From: an uncultured Bacteroidia bacterium
GTDB taxonomy: Bacteria; Bacteroidota; Bacteroidia; Bacteroidales; F082
Reading direction: 5' to 3'
DNA length: 64,000 bases
Assembly (NCBI GenBank): GCA_902800965.1
Contig: CADCGK010000003.1
Span: forward strand, 1 to 64,000
How positions within the stretch are numbered: the first letter of the stretch is position 1; each line of letters opens with the position of its first letter. The notes under the pieces are model-generated. The model did not search any database. It saw only the letters and a program-made list of their open reading frames with translations, and was not told the DNA's origin. A program made the position numbers and the translations under genes. Of this stretch, positions 44,280-52,417 are shown piece by piece.

Positions 44280-44324
44280 GTTGCTTTTTGATGCAAAAGT
44301 AGTATTTTTGCGGTAGATTTCAAC
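44280..44324. promoter_or_regulatory. overlapping divergent promoters for dgt and the 44329 gene
   Basis: Plus strand: GTTG (44280-44283), 19 bases, TATTTTTG (44303-44310). Minus strand: GTTG (44324-44321), 19 bases, TACTTTTG (44301-44294). The two -7 boxes are separated by one base and each -33 box lies beyond the other's -7 box, so polymerase can probably occupy only one promoter at a time. Confidence 0.6.
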
Positions 44325-44328
44325 TCAA

Positions 44329-45816
44329 ATGAAGAGACTTTGCATCCTTATCTTGCTCGTGTTATTATTCGGCGTTGTCCAAGCACAGTCGCCCCAAACC
44401 TATATGGTCAGCGATTTTGCGGAAGACGAGCTGGAATCGGTGCTGGATCTCTGTGAAAGAGGTGGTGTCGAGCAAGTGTTGCATAAGAGTCCTTTTTCTT
44501 CGTATGGGCATTACGAATGGGATCCTTCTTTTGCCAGCAAGGGCGACCGTTCGGTGGCTCGGATGGTGCAAAAGGCTCAAGAGGCTGGTGTGCGGTTGGG
44601 CTTGCTTATCCATGAAGATGCGATCAGCCTCAATGACAGTTATTTTGCGCCTCGCTATTTCAAACAGTTGCGGAAGACTGGCCCCGTGCAGTTCTATACC
44701 AATATCACGGCAGAACAACGGGATTTGGTGATTTACCATACTGAAGAACTGGATCAACCTTCTACCTTGAATTTGATTTTGGTTGGTAAGGAGATGCTTT
44801 CTTACGGCACGATGGAACCTGCTGGCGACATGCTCTTCTTGCATCGTTGCTCCCGCGGCATTCATGGTACGAAAAACGTGGAGCATGAAAAAAGGGAAGA
44901 AGCCTACAAGATATGGGACTCGCCTGAGCGATATTGCGCTCCCGAAGGTGCCTTGCTCGATTCTGTCAGAAACCGATTGGTCCAAAGAATTGTCGCTGCA
45001 GGAAGCCCTTTCACGATGCTGAATGGTGGCTATGGACAGGATCTGGTGAATACATCGCAACGAGTGCAGCTGGTGGAACGTTGGTCGCATCACGATGGCT
45101 CTCAGCCGCTGATGCTCGGATGGATCCCTGTTCGGGTTTCCGACAAACGGCAGGCGAGCTCGACGCTGGAAGACCTGGAGTGGGTGCTGTCAAAGGCGGC
45201 AGCCTTTAATGCTGGCTTTGGGCTGGTAATCGACCGTATCGCTTTGAAGCGCTATGGACAACTTGACAAAGTGATGGCGCTCGTCAAAGCGTGGAATGCG
45301 GTTCGCGATGCTGGCGTGCTTACCGAGTACCAAAAAGAAGATCTCAGCGATCCATACGCCGACTGGCATCTGGAGCCAAACGGAAAGGAGGGCTATCTGC
45401 TATTTCCAGTCCATCAGTCACGAGGCTACCGTTGTATTTTCCAAGAGGAGGGACCGCATCGGGAGACGTGGCAGTGGAAGTCGGATGAAACGAGCGTTGT
45501 CGAGTTGCGTATCGAGGTAAAGGGCAAAGGAGAGATCCGCCAACCGATGTTTGTTACGGCTACAGACACCTTGGCCTTCCCATACACTGTGAAGGCGGGA
45601 GAGTTCCTGCTTTGCGACTTTGATGGTGTGGCAAGGGTCACCGATGCCGACTATCATACTCTTCAGGAGTTTACTATGGCAAAAATGCTGACGTTGCCCG
45701 AGGGGGAGTCATCCGTGATCTTCTCCTGCGATGTGAAAAGTGACAAAAAGCTGCCAGAGGTAAGTGTTCGCTTTTTTACTCGTGAAGAACCGACGCTACT
45801 TCGCATGAATAGATGA
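44329..45816 (+). CDS. exported protein of unknown function, TIM-barrel glycosidase-like
   Basis: The 495-residue protein has a signal peptide (MKRLCILILLVLLFGVVQA). The next ~300 residues read like an alpha/beta barrel: ESVLDLCERGGVEQVLHKSP, then ARMVQKAQEAGVRLGLLIHEDAISLNDSYFAP, FTMLNGGYGQDL, and WVLSKAAAFNAGFGLVIDR. This is followed by a beta-sandwich (VVELRIEVKGKGEIRQPMFV). The order resembles secreted glycosidase-like proteins, but I cannot name a family or locate catalytic residues with certainty. It is a single gene between dgt and feoAB. Confidence 0.65.
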   Translation: MKRLCILILLVLLFGVVQAQSPQTYMVSDFAEDELESVLDLCERGGVEQVLHKSPFSSYGHYEWDPSFASKGDRSVARMVQKAQEAGVRLGLLIHEDAISLNDSYFAPRYFKQLRKTGPVQFYTNITAEQRDLVIYHTEELDQPSTLNLILVGKEMLSYGTMEPAGDMLFLHRCSRGIHGTKNVEHEKREEAYKIWDSPERYCAPEGALLDSVRNRLVQRIVAAGSPFTMLNGGYGQDLVNTSQRVQLVERWSHHDGSQPLMLGWIPVRVSDKRQASSTLEDLEWVLSKAAAFNAGFGLVIDRIALKRYGQLDKVMALVKAWNAVRDAGVLTEYQKEDLSDPYADWHLEPNGKEGYLLFPVHQSRGYRCIFQEEGPHRETWQWKSDETSVVELRIEVKGKGEIRQPMFVTATDTLAFPYTVKAGEFLLCDFDGVARVTDADYHTLQEFTMAKMLTLPEGESSVIFSCDVKSDKKLPEVSVRFFTREEPTLLRMNR

Positions 45817-45834
45817 AAAACGGGCTAAAATATC

Positions 45835-45859
45835 CCTAATAATTAGGATGCGTTCGCAT
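45835..45859. promoter_or_regulatory. two abutting palindromes upstream of feoAB (candidate metal-regulator operator)
   Basis: CCTAAT-A-ATTAGG (45835-45847) is a perfect 6-1-6 palindrome, directly followed by ATGCG-TT-CGCAT (45848-45859), a perfect 5-2-5 palindrome. They cover the -33 region of the feoAB promoter. Control by a Fur- or DtxR-family iron repressor is expected for feo genes; neither sequence is a textbook Fur box, so the regulator is not identified. Confidence 0.5.
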
Positions 45860-45871
45860 GGATAAAAGCGG

Positions 45872-45879
45872 TAATTTTG
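45872..45879 (+). promoter_or_regulatory. -7 promoter element (TAATTTTG) for feoAB
   Basis: TAATTTTG lies 24 bases before ATG 45904 and 12 bases after the double palindrome. Confidence 0.5.
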
Positions 45880-45903
45880 CCCGTTTTATTGAAGAAAAAG
45901 ATC

Positions 45904-48267
45904 ATGATGACTTTGGATCAACTTGAGATAGGAAAGATAGCGCTGATCAAGAAGGTCGGTGGTGAAGGCTCTCGTCGCCAGCATTTTCTTGATATGGGAC
46001 TTATTCCCGATGCTGTCATCCATTTAGTGAAATACGCGCCTTTGGGCGACCCGATGGAGGTGATGATACATGGCTATTCCCTTACGCTGCGCAAGGCTGA
46101 TGCCGCTTTGATTGAAGTAGCTCCTTGTGAGCCTTCGACAGAAGAGCCTCGCGATGTAAAGAGCGATGAGAAACTGTACATCCGTGCCTTGCACGACCAT
46201 AACGCCCACCCAGGTCTGGGTGAGGAAGGTATCTATCACGACAAGACCCATGAGAAGCCGCTTCCTAAAGGCACCAAGCTTACTTTCGCCTTGGCGGGTC
46301 AACAAAACTGTGGCAAGACCACGCTGTTCAACCAGCTTACAGGCGCCAACCAACATGTGGGCAACTTCCCCGGTGTCACGGTGGACCGCAAGGACGGCGT
46401 GATCAAAGGGCATCCCGAGACCATGGTAACCGATTTGCCAGGCATCTATTCATTGTCCCCCTATACCTCGGAGGAGATCGTCTCACGTCAGTTCATCATC
46501 GATGAGAAGCCGAAAGCCATCATCAATATCGTGGATGCCAACAACATCGAACGCAACCTCTATTTGACCATGCAGCTGATGGAGCTGGGCAAGCCCATGG
46601 TGCTCGCCTTGAATATGATGGATGAGGTTCGCAATAATGGTGGCAGTATCTTGGTGAACGACATGGAAAAGATACTTGGCCTGCCTGTGGTGCCGATCTC
46701 AGCTTCGAAAAACGAAGGTATCACCGAGTTGGTGGAGCACGCCCTGCACATCGCCCAATATCAAGAAGCGCCGGTGCGTCAGGATTTCTGCGACAAAGAC
46801 GATCATGGCGGAGCGGTGCACCGTTGCCTGCACAGCATCATGCATCTCATCGAGGACCATGCCCAACGGGCTGAGATCCCTGTTCGTTTTGCCGCCTCCA
46901 AGCTCATCGAAGGCGATGACATCGTAATGGAAGCATTGAAGCTTTCCCAAAACGAGAAAGAAACACTTGAGCATCTGATTGTTCAGATGGAGGAGGAGCG
47001 CGGCCTCGACCGTGCTGCAGCCATGGCCGAGATGCGTTTTGCCTTTATCAAGCGTCTTTGCGACAAGACGGTGGTGAAACCCAAGGAGAGTAAGGAATAT
47101 CGCCGGAGTCGCAAGATCGACAAGATCCTCACGGGCAAATGGACGGCCATCCCGATTTTCATCCTGGTGATGGTGGCCATCATCTATCTCTCCATCGATT
47201 TGATCGGTGCGCCTTTGCAGGATTGGCTCGACCAGGGCATCACTTGGTTGGCTGGTGTCTGTGGCGGCGCCTTGGCCCGTTGGAACGTCAGTCCCGCCGT
47301 GCAGTCCTTGGTGGTTGATGGCATCTTCGGTGGTGTTGGCAGCGTGCTCAGTTTTGTTCCGATCATCATCCTGCTGTTCTTCTTCCTAAGTCTGTTGGAG
47401 GACAGCGGCTACATGGCCCGTGTGGCCTTCGTTAGCGACAGCTTCCTGCGTAAGCTGGGCCTAACGGGACACAGCATCGTGCCGATGCTCATCGGCTTCG
47501 GATGCACTGTGCCGGCTGTCATGGCTTCCCGTACCTTGCATTCCACCCACGACCGATGGCGTACCATCCTGCTGACGCCTTTCATGAGCTGTTCGGCCAA
47601 GATCCCGATCTACGGCTTCTTCACCAGTGTGTTCTTCCCTGGTCGTGGCGGCGTGGTGCTGATCTGTCTCTATCTGTTGGGTATCGTCGTCGGCATTGTC
47701 ACGGCCTTGGTTACCAAGCTTTTCAATAGACATCATGACGTGGCGCCATTTGTGATGGAGTTGCCCAACTACCGTATGCCGAGCGCCAAAAACGTCGCCC
47801 ATCTGTTGTGGGACAAGACCAAGGACTTCGTGCAGCGCGCCTTCACGGTGATCTTCTTGGCCACCCTGGTGATCTGGTTCCTCCAGACCTTTGACTTCCA
47901 TTTCCAGATGGTGGAGAACGGTGAAGGTAGCATGCTGGCTAGTGTGGCTGGCTGGATCGCTCCTATCTTCCGTCCGATAGGTTTGGGCAACTGGCAAGTG
48001 GTCACGGCTTTGATCAGCGGCTTCATGGCGAAGGAAAGTGTTGTTGCCACCTTGGAAGTGTTGAATGCCATGCCGTTGTTTACCTTGGCCACAAGCGTTT
48101 CCATGCTGGTGTTCTGCCTGCTTTATACGCCATGTGTGGCTGCGGTGGCTTCCATCCGTCGCGAGCTGGGTACCAAATGGATGCTTTTCATCATTGCCTT
48201 CCAATGTGTGGTTGCCTGGGTCGTCGCTTGGGTTGCCTATCTCATCGCTAACGCTATTATCGGATGA
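45904..48267 (+). CDS. feoB: ferrous iron transporter, FeoA-FeoB fusion
   Basis: ATG 45904 or 45907 starts a ~787-residue fusion. Residues 1-75 are a FeoA SH3-like domain (LEIGKIALIKKVGGEGSRRQHFLDMGLIP). Next comes the FeoB G domain, with G1 GQQNCGKTT near residue 132, then VGNFPGVTVDRK, G3 DLPGIYSL and G4 NMMD. A helical guanine-dissociation-type region follows. The C-terminal membrane domain carries the two Gate-type segments, LLEDSGYMARVAFVSD..GCTVPA and SCSAKIPIYGFF. It imports Fe2+ under anaerobic conditions. FeoA-FeoB fusion is a known Bacteroidota arrangement. An FeoB-associated cysteine-rich peptide gene overlaps the stop by four bases. Confidence 0.97.
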   Translation: MMTLDQLEIGKIALIKKVGGEGSRRQHFLDMGLIPDAVIHLVKYAPLGDPMEVMIHGYSLTLRKADAALIEVAPCEPSTEEPRDVKSDEKLYIRALHDHNAHPGLGEEGIYHDKTHEKPLPKGTKLTFALAGQQNCGKTTLFNQLTGANQHVGNFPGVTVDRKDGVIKGHPETMVTDLPGIYSLSPYTSEEIVSRQFIIDEKPKAIINIVDANNIERNLYLTMQLMELGKPMVLALNMMDEVRNNGGSILVNDMEKILGLPVVPISASKNEGITELVEHALHIAQYQEAPVRQDFCDKDDHGGAVHRCLHSIMHLIEDHAQRAEIPVRFAASKLIEGDDIVMEALKLSQNEKETLEHLIVQMEEERGLDRAAAMAEMRFAFIKRLCDKTVVKPKESKEYRRSRKIDKILTGKWTAIPIFILVMVAIIYLSIDLIGAPLQDWLDQGITWLAGVCGGALARWNVSPAVQSLVVDGIFGGVGSVLSFVPIIILLFFFLSLLEDSGYMARVAFVSDSFLRKLGLTGHSIVPMLIGFGCTVPAVMASRTLHSTHDRWRTILLTPFMSCSAKIPIYGFFTSVFFPGRGGVVLICLYLLGIVVGIVTALVTKLFNRHHDVAPFVMELPNYRMPSAKNVAHLLWDKTKDFVQRAFTVIFLATLVIWFLQTFDFHFQMVENGEGSMLASVAGWIAPIFRPIGLGNWQVVTALISGFMAKESVVATLEVLNAMPLFTLATSVSMLVFCLLYTPCVAAVASIRRELGTKWMLFIIAFQCVVAWVVAWVAYLIANAIIG

Positions 48268-48428
48268 ATCTTGCTACTGTCATAGTGCTGTTGGTGGTGC
48301 TGGCCCTTGTGGCCCTTGCCGTCATAACCTTGCGCAAAGGCAAACGTTCGTGCTGTGATGGAAAAGACAAAAAAACAGGAGGCAACCAATGTGCCTCCTG
48401 TAATGTTGATTGTCCGTTTAAGAGGTGA
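48264..48428 (+). CDS. FeoB-associated cysteine-rich membrane peptide
   Basis: A 54-residue frame starts in the ATGA overlap with feoB. The product has one transmembrane helix (ATVIVLLVVLALVALAVITL), a basic turn (RKGKRS), and a cysteine-rich tail with CC, CASC and a final CPFK. This is the layout of FeoB-associated Cys-rich proteins, thought to assist Feo iron uptake, perhaps by metal handling on the cytoplasmic side. Its stop codon is formed by the first units of a gaggtga repeat array, so the last residues have probably been set by the repeat. Confidence 0.85.
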   Translation: MNLATVIVLLVVLALVALAVITLRKGKRSCCDGKDKKTGGNQCASCNVDCPFKR

Positions 48429-48517
48429 GAGGTGAGAGGTGAGAGGTGAGAGGTGAGAGGTGAGAGGTGAGAGGTGGTAATTGACCTCTAACCTCTCACC
48501 TCTAACCTCTAACCTCA
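48422..48517. repeat. inverted pair of 7-bp tandem arrays (gaggtga x8 / acctctn x5)
   Basis: Eight head-to-tail copies of gaggtga (48422-48477) are followed by five units of acctct(a/c) or acctcat (48484-48517) in the opposite sense, so the transcript can fold into a long hairpin. The left array supplies the stop of the Feo-associated gene, the right one the stop of pepD. It may act as a terminator between the convergent genes. Confidence 0.85.
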
Positions 48518-49975
48518 TTTCGGTGCATTCTTAAGAATATCGCAAAGCAGATCCCAGAACATCTGAACGGTCTTGATCTCGATGCGTTCGTCGGGTGAGT
48601 GGACGCCGCGGAGGGTAGGACCGAAGCTGATCATATCCATGCCTTTGATCTTGTCGCCGATGAGGCCGCATTCCAGTCCAGCGTGGATGGCGCGCACCTT
48701 TGGGTCTTTGCCGAAGCGTTTCTTATAGACTTTCACGGCGATGTCGCAGATCTTCGATTTGGGGTTGGGTGTCCAGCCTGGATAGCCGTCGGTGTGTTCC
48801 ACATCGGCGCCGGCGAGGTTGAAGATGGTCTCCACCATGTTGGCGACATTTTCCTTAGCCGAGTCGATGGAGCTGCGTTGCGAGGTCTGGATGAAGAAGT
48901 AGCCTTCTCTCTTCTTGCATGAGGCCAGGTTGGTGGAGGTTTCCACGAAGTTCGGGATGGTCTGTGACCACTCGATGACGCCGTGCGGGCAAGCATAGAG
49001 GGCGTTGAGCAGCTCGAATTGCGACACCTCGTCGATGACGACATCGGGTTGGATCTCGGCTTTCTCAGCGACCACGGTGATGCCTGGGTCGGCTACCTGG
49101 TATTCGTTGCGGAAGTTGCCTTCCATCTCCTTGCAGAAGCTCACGAAGCCTTCGCAGCACTCGTTGGGCAGATAGACCACGGCAGTAGCTTCGCGGGCGA
49201 TGGCGTTGCGGAGGTTGCCGCCTTGGAAGTCGTAGAGGGCGAGGTCATAACGGCCGGTGGCTTCCCAGAGGATGCGGGTCAACAGCTTGTTGGCGTTGGC
49301 GAGGTTCTTGTTGATGTCGTCGCCAGAGTGTCCGCCTTTAAGGCCTTTCACGGTGACGCGGTAGGCAGTGGCTTCTTCCGGAGCGGGCTCCAGGTCGTAC
49401 CACATCTTGACGATGGTATCCATGCCGCCGGCGCAGCCGATGAAGATCTCGCCTTCGTCCTCTGAGTCGAGGTTGAGGAGAATACGGCTCTTCATGTGTT
49501 TTGGGTCGAGGGCTTCGGCGCCAGTGAGTCCGGTCTCTTCATCCACGGTGAAGATGCACTCCAGCGGGCCGTGTTTGACCTTCGGGTCGGTGATGATAGC
49601 CAGTGCGGCAGCGACGCCGATGCCGTCGTCAGCACCGAGGGTGGTGCCGTTGGCGTGCAGCCATTCGCCTTTGATGACAGCCTCGATGGGGTCTTTCTCA
49701 AAGTCGTGGACTTTGTCGCCGTTCTTCTCGCACACCATGTCCATGTGGGCCTGGAGGGCGATCATCTTGCGGTCTTCCATGCCTTTGGTGGCCGGCACGG
49801 TCATGATGATGTTACCGCATTTTTCCTTGGTATATTTGATCTTGTGATCTTTGGCCCATTTCTCAAGATATTGGACCATCTTGCCTTCTTTCTTGGAAGG
49901 ACGTGGCACGCTGAGGATGCCTTGGAATTCTTTCCATACGCCTGCTGGCGCGAGTTTTAAGATTGAATCGTTCAT
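48515..49975 (-). CDS. pepD: aminoacyl-histidine dipeptidase (M20C)
   Basis: The 486-residue protein matches PepD/carnosinase-type M20C peptidases. Metal-ligand blocks are IALQAHMDMVCEKN (His, Asp), TLGADDGIGVAAALAI (Asp), CIFTVDEETGLTGAEAL (catalytic Glu-Glu), NLDSEDEGEIFIGCAGG (Asp) and later IHAGLECGLIGDKI with the final ligand region. It cleaves dipeptides, notably Xaa-His, in the cytoplasm. Length is standard. No RBS is needed in this phylum; the upstream region holds an 8-base repeat array (gttgttca-like) and then the palindromic element at 50021. Confidence 0.95.
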   Translation of the reverse strand: MNDSILKLAPAGVWKEFQGILSVPRPSKKEGKMVQYLEKWAKDHKIKYTKEKCGNIIMTVPATKGMEDRKMIALQAHMDMVCEKNGDKVHDFEKDPIEAVIKGEWLHANGTTLGADDGIGVAAALAIITDPKVKHGPLECIFTVDEETGLTGAEALDPKHMKSRILLNLDSEDEGEIFIGCAGGMDTIVKMWYDLEPAPEEATAYRVTVKGLKGGHSGDDINKNLANANKLLTRILWEATGRYDLALYDFQGGNLRNAIAREATAVVYLPNECCEGFVSFCKEMEGNFRNEYQVADPGITVVAEKAEIQPDVVIDEVSQFELLNALYACPHGVIEWSQTIPNFVETSTNLASCKKREGYFFIQTSQRSSIDSAKENVANMVETIFNLAGADVEHTDGYPGWTPNPKSKICDIAVKVYKKRFGKDPKVRAIHAGLECGLIGDKIKGMDMISFGPTLRGVHSPDERIEIKTVQMFWDLLCDILKNAPK

Positions 49976-49983
49976 AGTTTGAA

Positions 49984-50013
49984 GTTATTTAGTTGTTTAG
50001 TTGTTCAGTTGAT
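49984..50013. repeat. period-8 tandem array (agttgttt) upstream of pepD
   Basis: Units of the form agttattt, agttgttt, agttgttc, agttgatg follow one another. A related array (gttgttca / gttgatca) lies upstream of rpe at 50769-50800. Confidence 0.6.
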
Positions 50014-50020
50014 GTGGGTA

Positions 50021-50110
50021 CGTCATTGCGAGGAGGAACGACGAAGCAATCCAACTTGAATCGTCTTTGTTCGGGTCAGGTTGGATTGCTTCGCTATGCT
50101 CGCAATGACG
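50021..50110. repeat. complete palindromic repeat element between pepD and rpe
   Basis: The 90-base element has terminal inverted repeats CGTCATTGCGAG (50021-50032) and CTCGCAATGACG (50099-50110), and an inner pair gaagcaatccaac / gttggattgcttc. Its first 32 bases are identical to 10973-11004. This gtcattgcgag...gaagcaatcc motif belongs to a type of dispersed palindromic repeat known from many bacterial genomes. Here it supplies the stop codon and last residues of rpe. Confidence 0.88.
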
Positions 50111-50759
50111 AATTCGGCGCTTTTAATAATGATATTGTTGCCATCGGGTCTTCTGACTTGAACACGGCATTGCCTGCCACGAGGATGTCTGCTCCAGCTT
50201 CATAAAGGGCGGCAGCATTTTGGGTGTTGACGCCACCATCCACTTCGATCATGGTATCAAGCCCTTGATCTTCGATCATGGCTTTCAGCTTGCGGATCTT
50301 CTCGAAGGTGCGCTCGATGAATTTCTGTCCGCCAAAGCCTGGGTTGACGCTCATCAGCAAAATGAGGTCGAGGTCGCCGACGATGTCTTCCAGCACGGAG
50401 ACGGGCGTATGAGGGTTGAGCACTACGCCGGCCTTCACGCCGAGGGCCTTCAGCTGCTGCACTGCACGGTGGATGTGGGTGCTGGCTTCATAGTGGAAGG
50501 TGATGATGTCAGCGCCTGCTTTTACGAAAGCATCGAAGTACTTCTCCGGTTCCACGATCATCAGGTGGACGTCCAGTGGTTTTTCAGCTTGCTGGCTGAT
50601 GGCTTGCACCACGGGGATGCCGAACGAGATATTGGGCACGAAGCGTCCGTCCATGATGTCGCAGTGGAACCAGTCGGCTTCACTGCGGTTGACCATGTCG
50701 ATATCCTTTCCTAGATTGAGGAAATCTGCTGAGAGCAGGGAAGGGGCGAGCATTTTCAT
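50094..50759 (-). CDS. rpe: ribulose-phosphate 3-epimerase
   Basis: The 221-residue protein is a complete TIM-barrel epimerase: LAPSLLSADFLNLG, DWFHCDIMDGRFVPNISFG, LDVHLMIVEPEKY, ITFHYEAS, GVVLNPHTPVSVLEDI, LMSVNPGFGGQKFIE and EVDGGVNTQNAAALYEAGADILVAGNAVF. It interconverts ribulose 5-phosphate and xylulose 5-phosphate. The C-terminal residues NSSLRA and the stop codon are encoded by the palindromic repeat element, so the native 3' end was altered by its insertion; the catalytic core is unaffected. Confidence 0.96.
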   Translation of the reverse strand: MKMLAPSLLSADFLNLGKDIDMVNRSEADWFHCDIMDGRFVPNISFGIPVVQAISQQAEKPLDVHLMIVEPEKYFDAFVKAGADIITFHYEASTHIHRAVQQLKALGVKAGVVLNPHTPVSVLEDIVGDLDLILLMSVNPGFGGQKFIERTFEKIRKLKAMIEDQGLDTMIEVDGGVNTQNAAALYEAGADILVAGNAVFKSEDPMATISLLKAPNSSLRA

Positions 50760-50925
50760 AGTTGGGAGTTGTTCAGTTGATCAGTTGTTCAGTTTGTTTG
50801 TTGTGGCAAATATATTCAATCTTCACGGAATAATGAAGCGTTTTCTAGAAATTATTTGTGACTTTGCAATAACACTCAAGCAATTTTAGTATTTGTAGTA
50901 AAAAGGACACTAAGAGAACAATAAT
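50760..50925. other. intergenic region upstream of rpe and of the FISUMP gene
   Basis: The region holds an array of gttgttca / gttgatca units near 50769-50800 and AT-rich sequence. TGACTTTG at 50850-50857 is a one-mismatch -7-like box but lies far from the ATG at 50926. I see no clear promoter, terminator or small gene. Confidence 0.5.
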
Positions 50926-51654
50926 ATGAATGGAATTATGAAGGCCGCAGTAGCCTTGATGCTAATGATGGTGGTGATGTTTGCCGCTGGGTGTAAACCC
51001 GAGGATAGCCCTAATAACGGAGGGGGAGGAAGCAATGGCGGTGGCACATACAACGGTCACGGTTATGTTGACCTCGGCCTGCCGAGTGGTACCTTGTGGG
51101 CCATCTGCAACGTAGGTGCAAATGCTCCTGAGGAGTATGGCGACTACTTCGCATGGGGCGAGACTTCTACAAAAACCAAATACAACTGGAGTACCTATCA
51201 ATTATGCGATGGCAAACAAAAATTGATTAAATATTGCAATAAGTCCCATTATGGTTATAATGGATTTACCGACACTCTGACTGTGTTGCAACCGATGGAT
51301 GACGCTGCCACGGCCAACTGGGGCAATGGTTGGTGCATTCCTACAGCTGACCAATGGAAAGAACTAAGGGACAATACCATTACAGCATGGACGACACAGA
51401 ACGGTGTAGAGGGGCGCCTTCTTACTGCCTTAAATCGCAATACTCTTTTCCTGCCTGCTACTGGCTGCCGATCAGGCGGCTGGCTCCACTACGCTGGTAG
51501 CTATGGCAACTACTGGTCGGGCTCACTCAATACCGACCATCCGATCAGCACTTGGAGCTTTTACTTTTATTCAGATGGTTACAGCGTGTGCGACAGCTGC
51601 GATCGGTTTTATGGTTTCTCTGTGCGGCCGGTGCGCTCGTCGTGCCAGAACTAA
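50926..51654 (+). CDS. FISUMP-type (Fibrobacter succinogenes major paralogous domain) lipoprotein
   Basis: The 242-residue product has a lipoprotein signal (MFAAGCKPED, cysteine near residue 23), a glycine-rich linker and a Fib_succ_major/FISUMP domain. The domain's opening is YVDLGLPSGTLWAICNVGANAPEEYGDYFAWGE. It then has NWGNGWCIPTADQWKELRDN, FLPATGCRSGG and a final FYGFSVRPVRS. The fold is C-type-lectin-like and the proteins are surface lipoproteins of unknown ligand, often in many paralogues. Start could be 50926 or the ATG at 50938. It stands alone on its strand before the toxin-antitoxin pair. Confidence 0.85.
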   Translation: MNGIMKAAVALMLMMVVMFAAGCKPEDSPNNGGGGSNGGGTYNGHGYVDLGLPSGTLWAICNVGANAPEEYGDYFAWGETSTKTKYNWSTYQLCDGKQKLIKYCNKSHYGYNGFTDTLTVLQPMDDAATANWGNGWCIPTADQWKELRDNTITAWTTQNGVEGRLLTALNRNTLFLPATGCRSGGWLHYAGSYGNYWSGSLNTDHPISTWSFYFYSDGYSVCDSCDRFYGFSVRPVRSSCQN

Positions 51655-51766
51655 CCTTTGTTCCGTTAGAATCAGTAGGGCTGTCACACTGTGGTAGCCC
51701 TGCGTTTTAATAATTAGATTTTTAATGAGAAAATCCATAATAATATAAAAATATTTACAAAAATCC

Positions 51767-51798
51767 CTTGACAAACAGTGGTAATTTTGCTATTTTTG
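51767..51798 (+). promoter_or_regulatory. promoter of hicAB
   Basis: CTTG (51767-51770), 20 bases, TATTTTTG (51791-51798) matches the consensus except one base. A second -7 box, TAATTTTG (51782-51789), lies directly upstream. The tandem boxes could give two start sites or an autoregulated promoter, as is common in toxin-antitoxin loci. Confidence 0.65.
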
Positions 51799-51817
51799 CT
51801 CTCTGAAAACAGGATAG

Positions 51818-51997
51818 ATGAAGTATCGGGAACTACATAGAAGGTTTATCAAAGCAGGATGGCAATTCGATCACGCCGAAGGAAGCCACTACTTTTATGT
51901 TAAGGATGAGGTGTTGTCAGAACCGATTCCTTATCATGGCGCTCATGAAATGCCAATTGGGTTAGCAAGCAAATTGATAAAGAGATACAAAATATGA
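51818..51997 (+). CDS. hicA: HicA-type mRNA interferase toxin
   Basis: A 59-residue frame begins MKYRELHRRFIKAGWQFDH. It has the HicA double-stranded-RNA-binding-like layout: an N-terminal helix with GW, then GSHYFYVKD containing the catalytic-type histidine, and IPYHGAHEMPIGLASKLIK. Length is normal for HicA. It is followed 19 bases later by a HicB antitoxin gene, the usual toxin-first order. When unneutralised, HicA cleaves mRNA and stops growth. Confidence 0.88.
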   Translation: MKYRELHRRFIKAGWQFDHAEGSHYFYVKDEVLSEPIPYHGAHEMPIGLASKLIKRYKI

Positions 51998-52016
51998 ACA
52001 ATTAAAGGTTAGAGTC

Positions 52017-52415
52017 ATGGGAAAAATCATCATGGTAATTGAAAAGTCAAGCGATCATTACGGAGCCTATTCCGAAAACTGTGATGGCATTTATGCTGCG
52101 GGTAAAAATGTGGAAGCCGTAAAAGCTGATACATTCGAGGCAATCCGCTTAATTAAGAAAAATCTACCCGAGAGCAAATGGCCGAAGCAAATCAAGGGGG
52201 ACTTTGAAATCGAGTGGAGAATGGAGGTGCCAAGCTTCTTGGAATACTATTCTTCTTTTATGTCGCTTGCTGGTATGGAAAAAATGACAGGAATCAACCA
52301 AAAGCAACTATCCAATTACTTGAATCGCCGCACTATACCTCGCAAGAAACAGAGTGACCGAATTTGCGAGGGAATCCATCGGTTTGCCGAGGAATTGCTT
52401 AGTATCACGCTGTAA
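52017..52415 (+). CDS. hicB: HicB-type antitoxin with C-terminal helix-turn-helix
   Basis: The 132-residue protein has a partial RNase H-like HicB domain (IIMVIEKSSDHYGAYSENCDGIYAAGKNVEAVKADTFEAI) followed by a DNA-binding helix-turn-helix (MEKMTGINQKQLSNYLNRRTIPRKKQ). It should bind and neutralise HicA and repress the operon promoter. It is terminated by a strong hairpin. The sequence appears intact, so the module is probably functional. It lies beside the rpoD/pnp cluster without other mobile genes. Confidence 0.9.
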   Translation: MGKIIMVIEKSSDHYGAYSENCDGIYAAGKNVEAVKADTFEAIRLIKKNLPESKWPKQIKGDFEIEWRMEVPSFLEYYSSFMSLAGMEKMTGINQKQLSNYLNRRTIPRKKQSDRICEGIHRFAEELLSITL

Positions 52416-52417
52416 CT

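Noticed and set aside
48422-48517. CRISPR array
   Set aside because: The units are 7 bases long with no spacers and no cas genes nearby; this is a simple tandem array.
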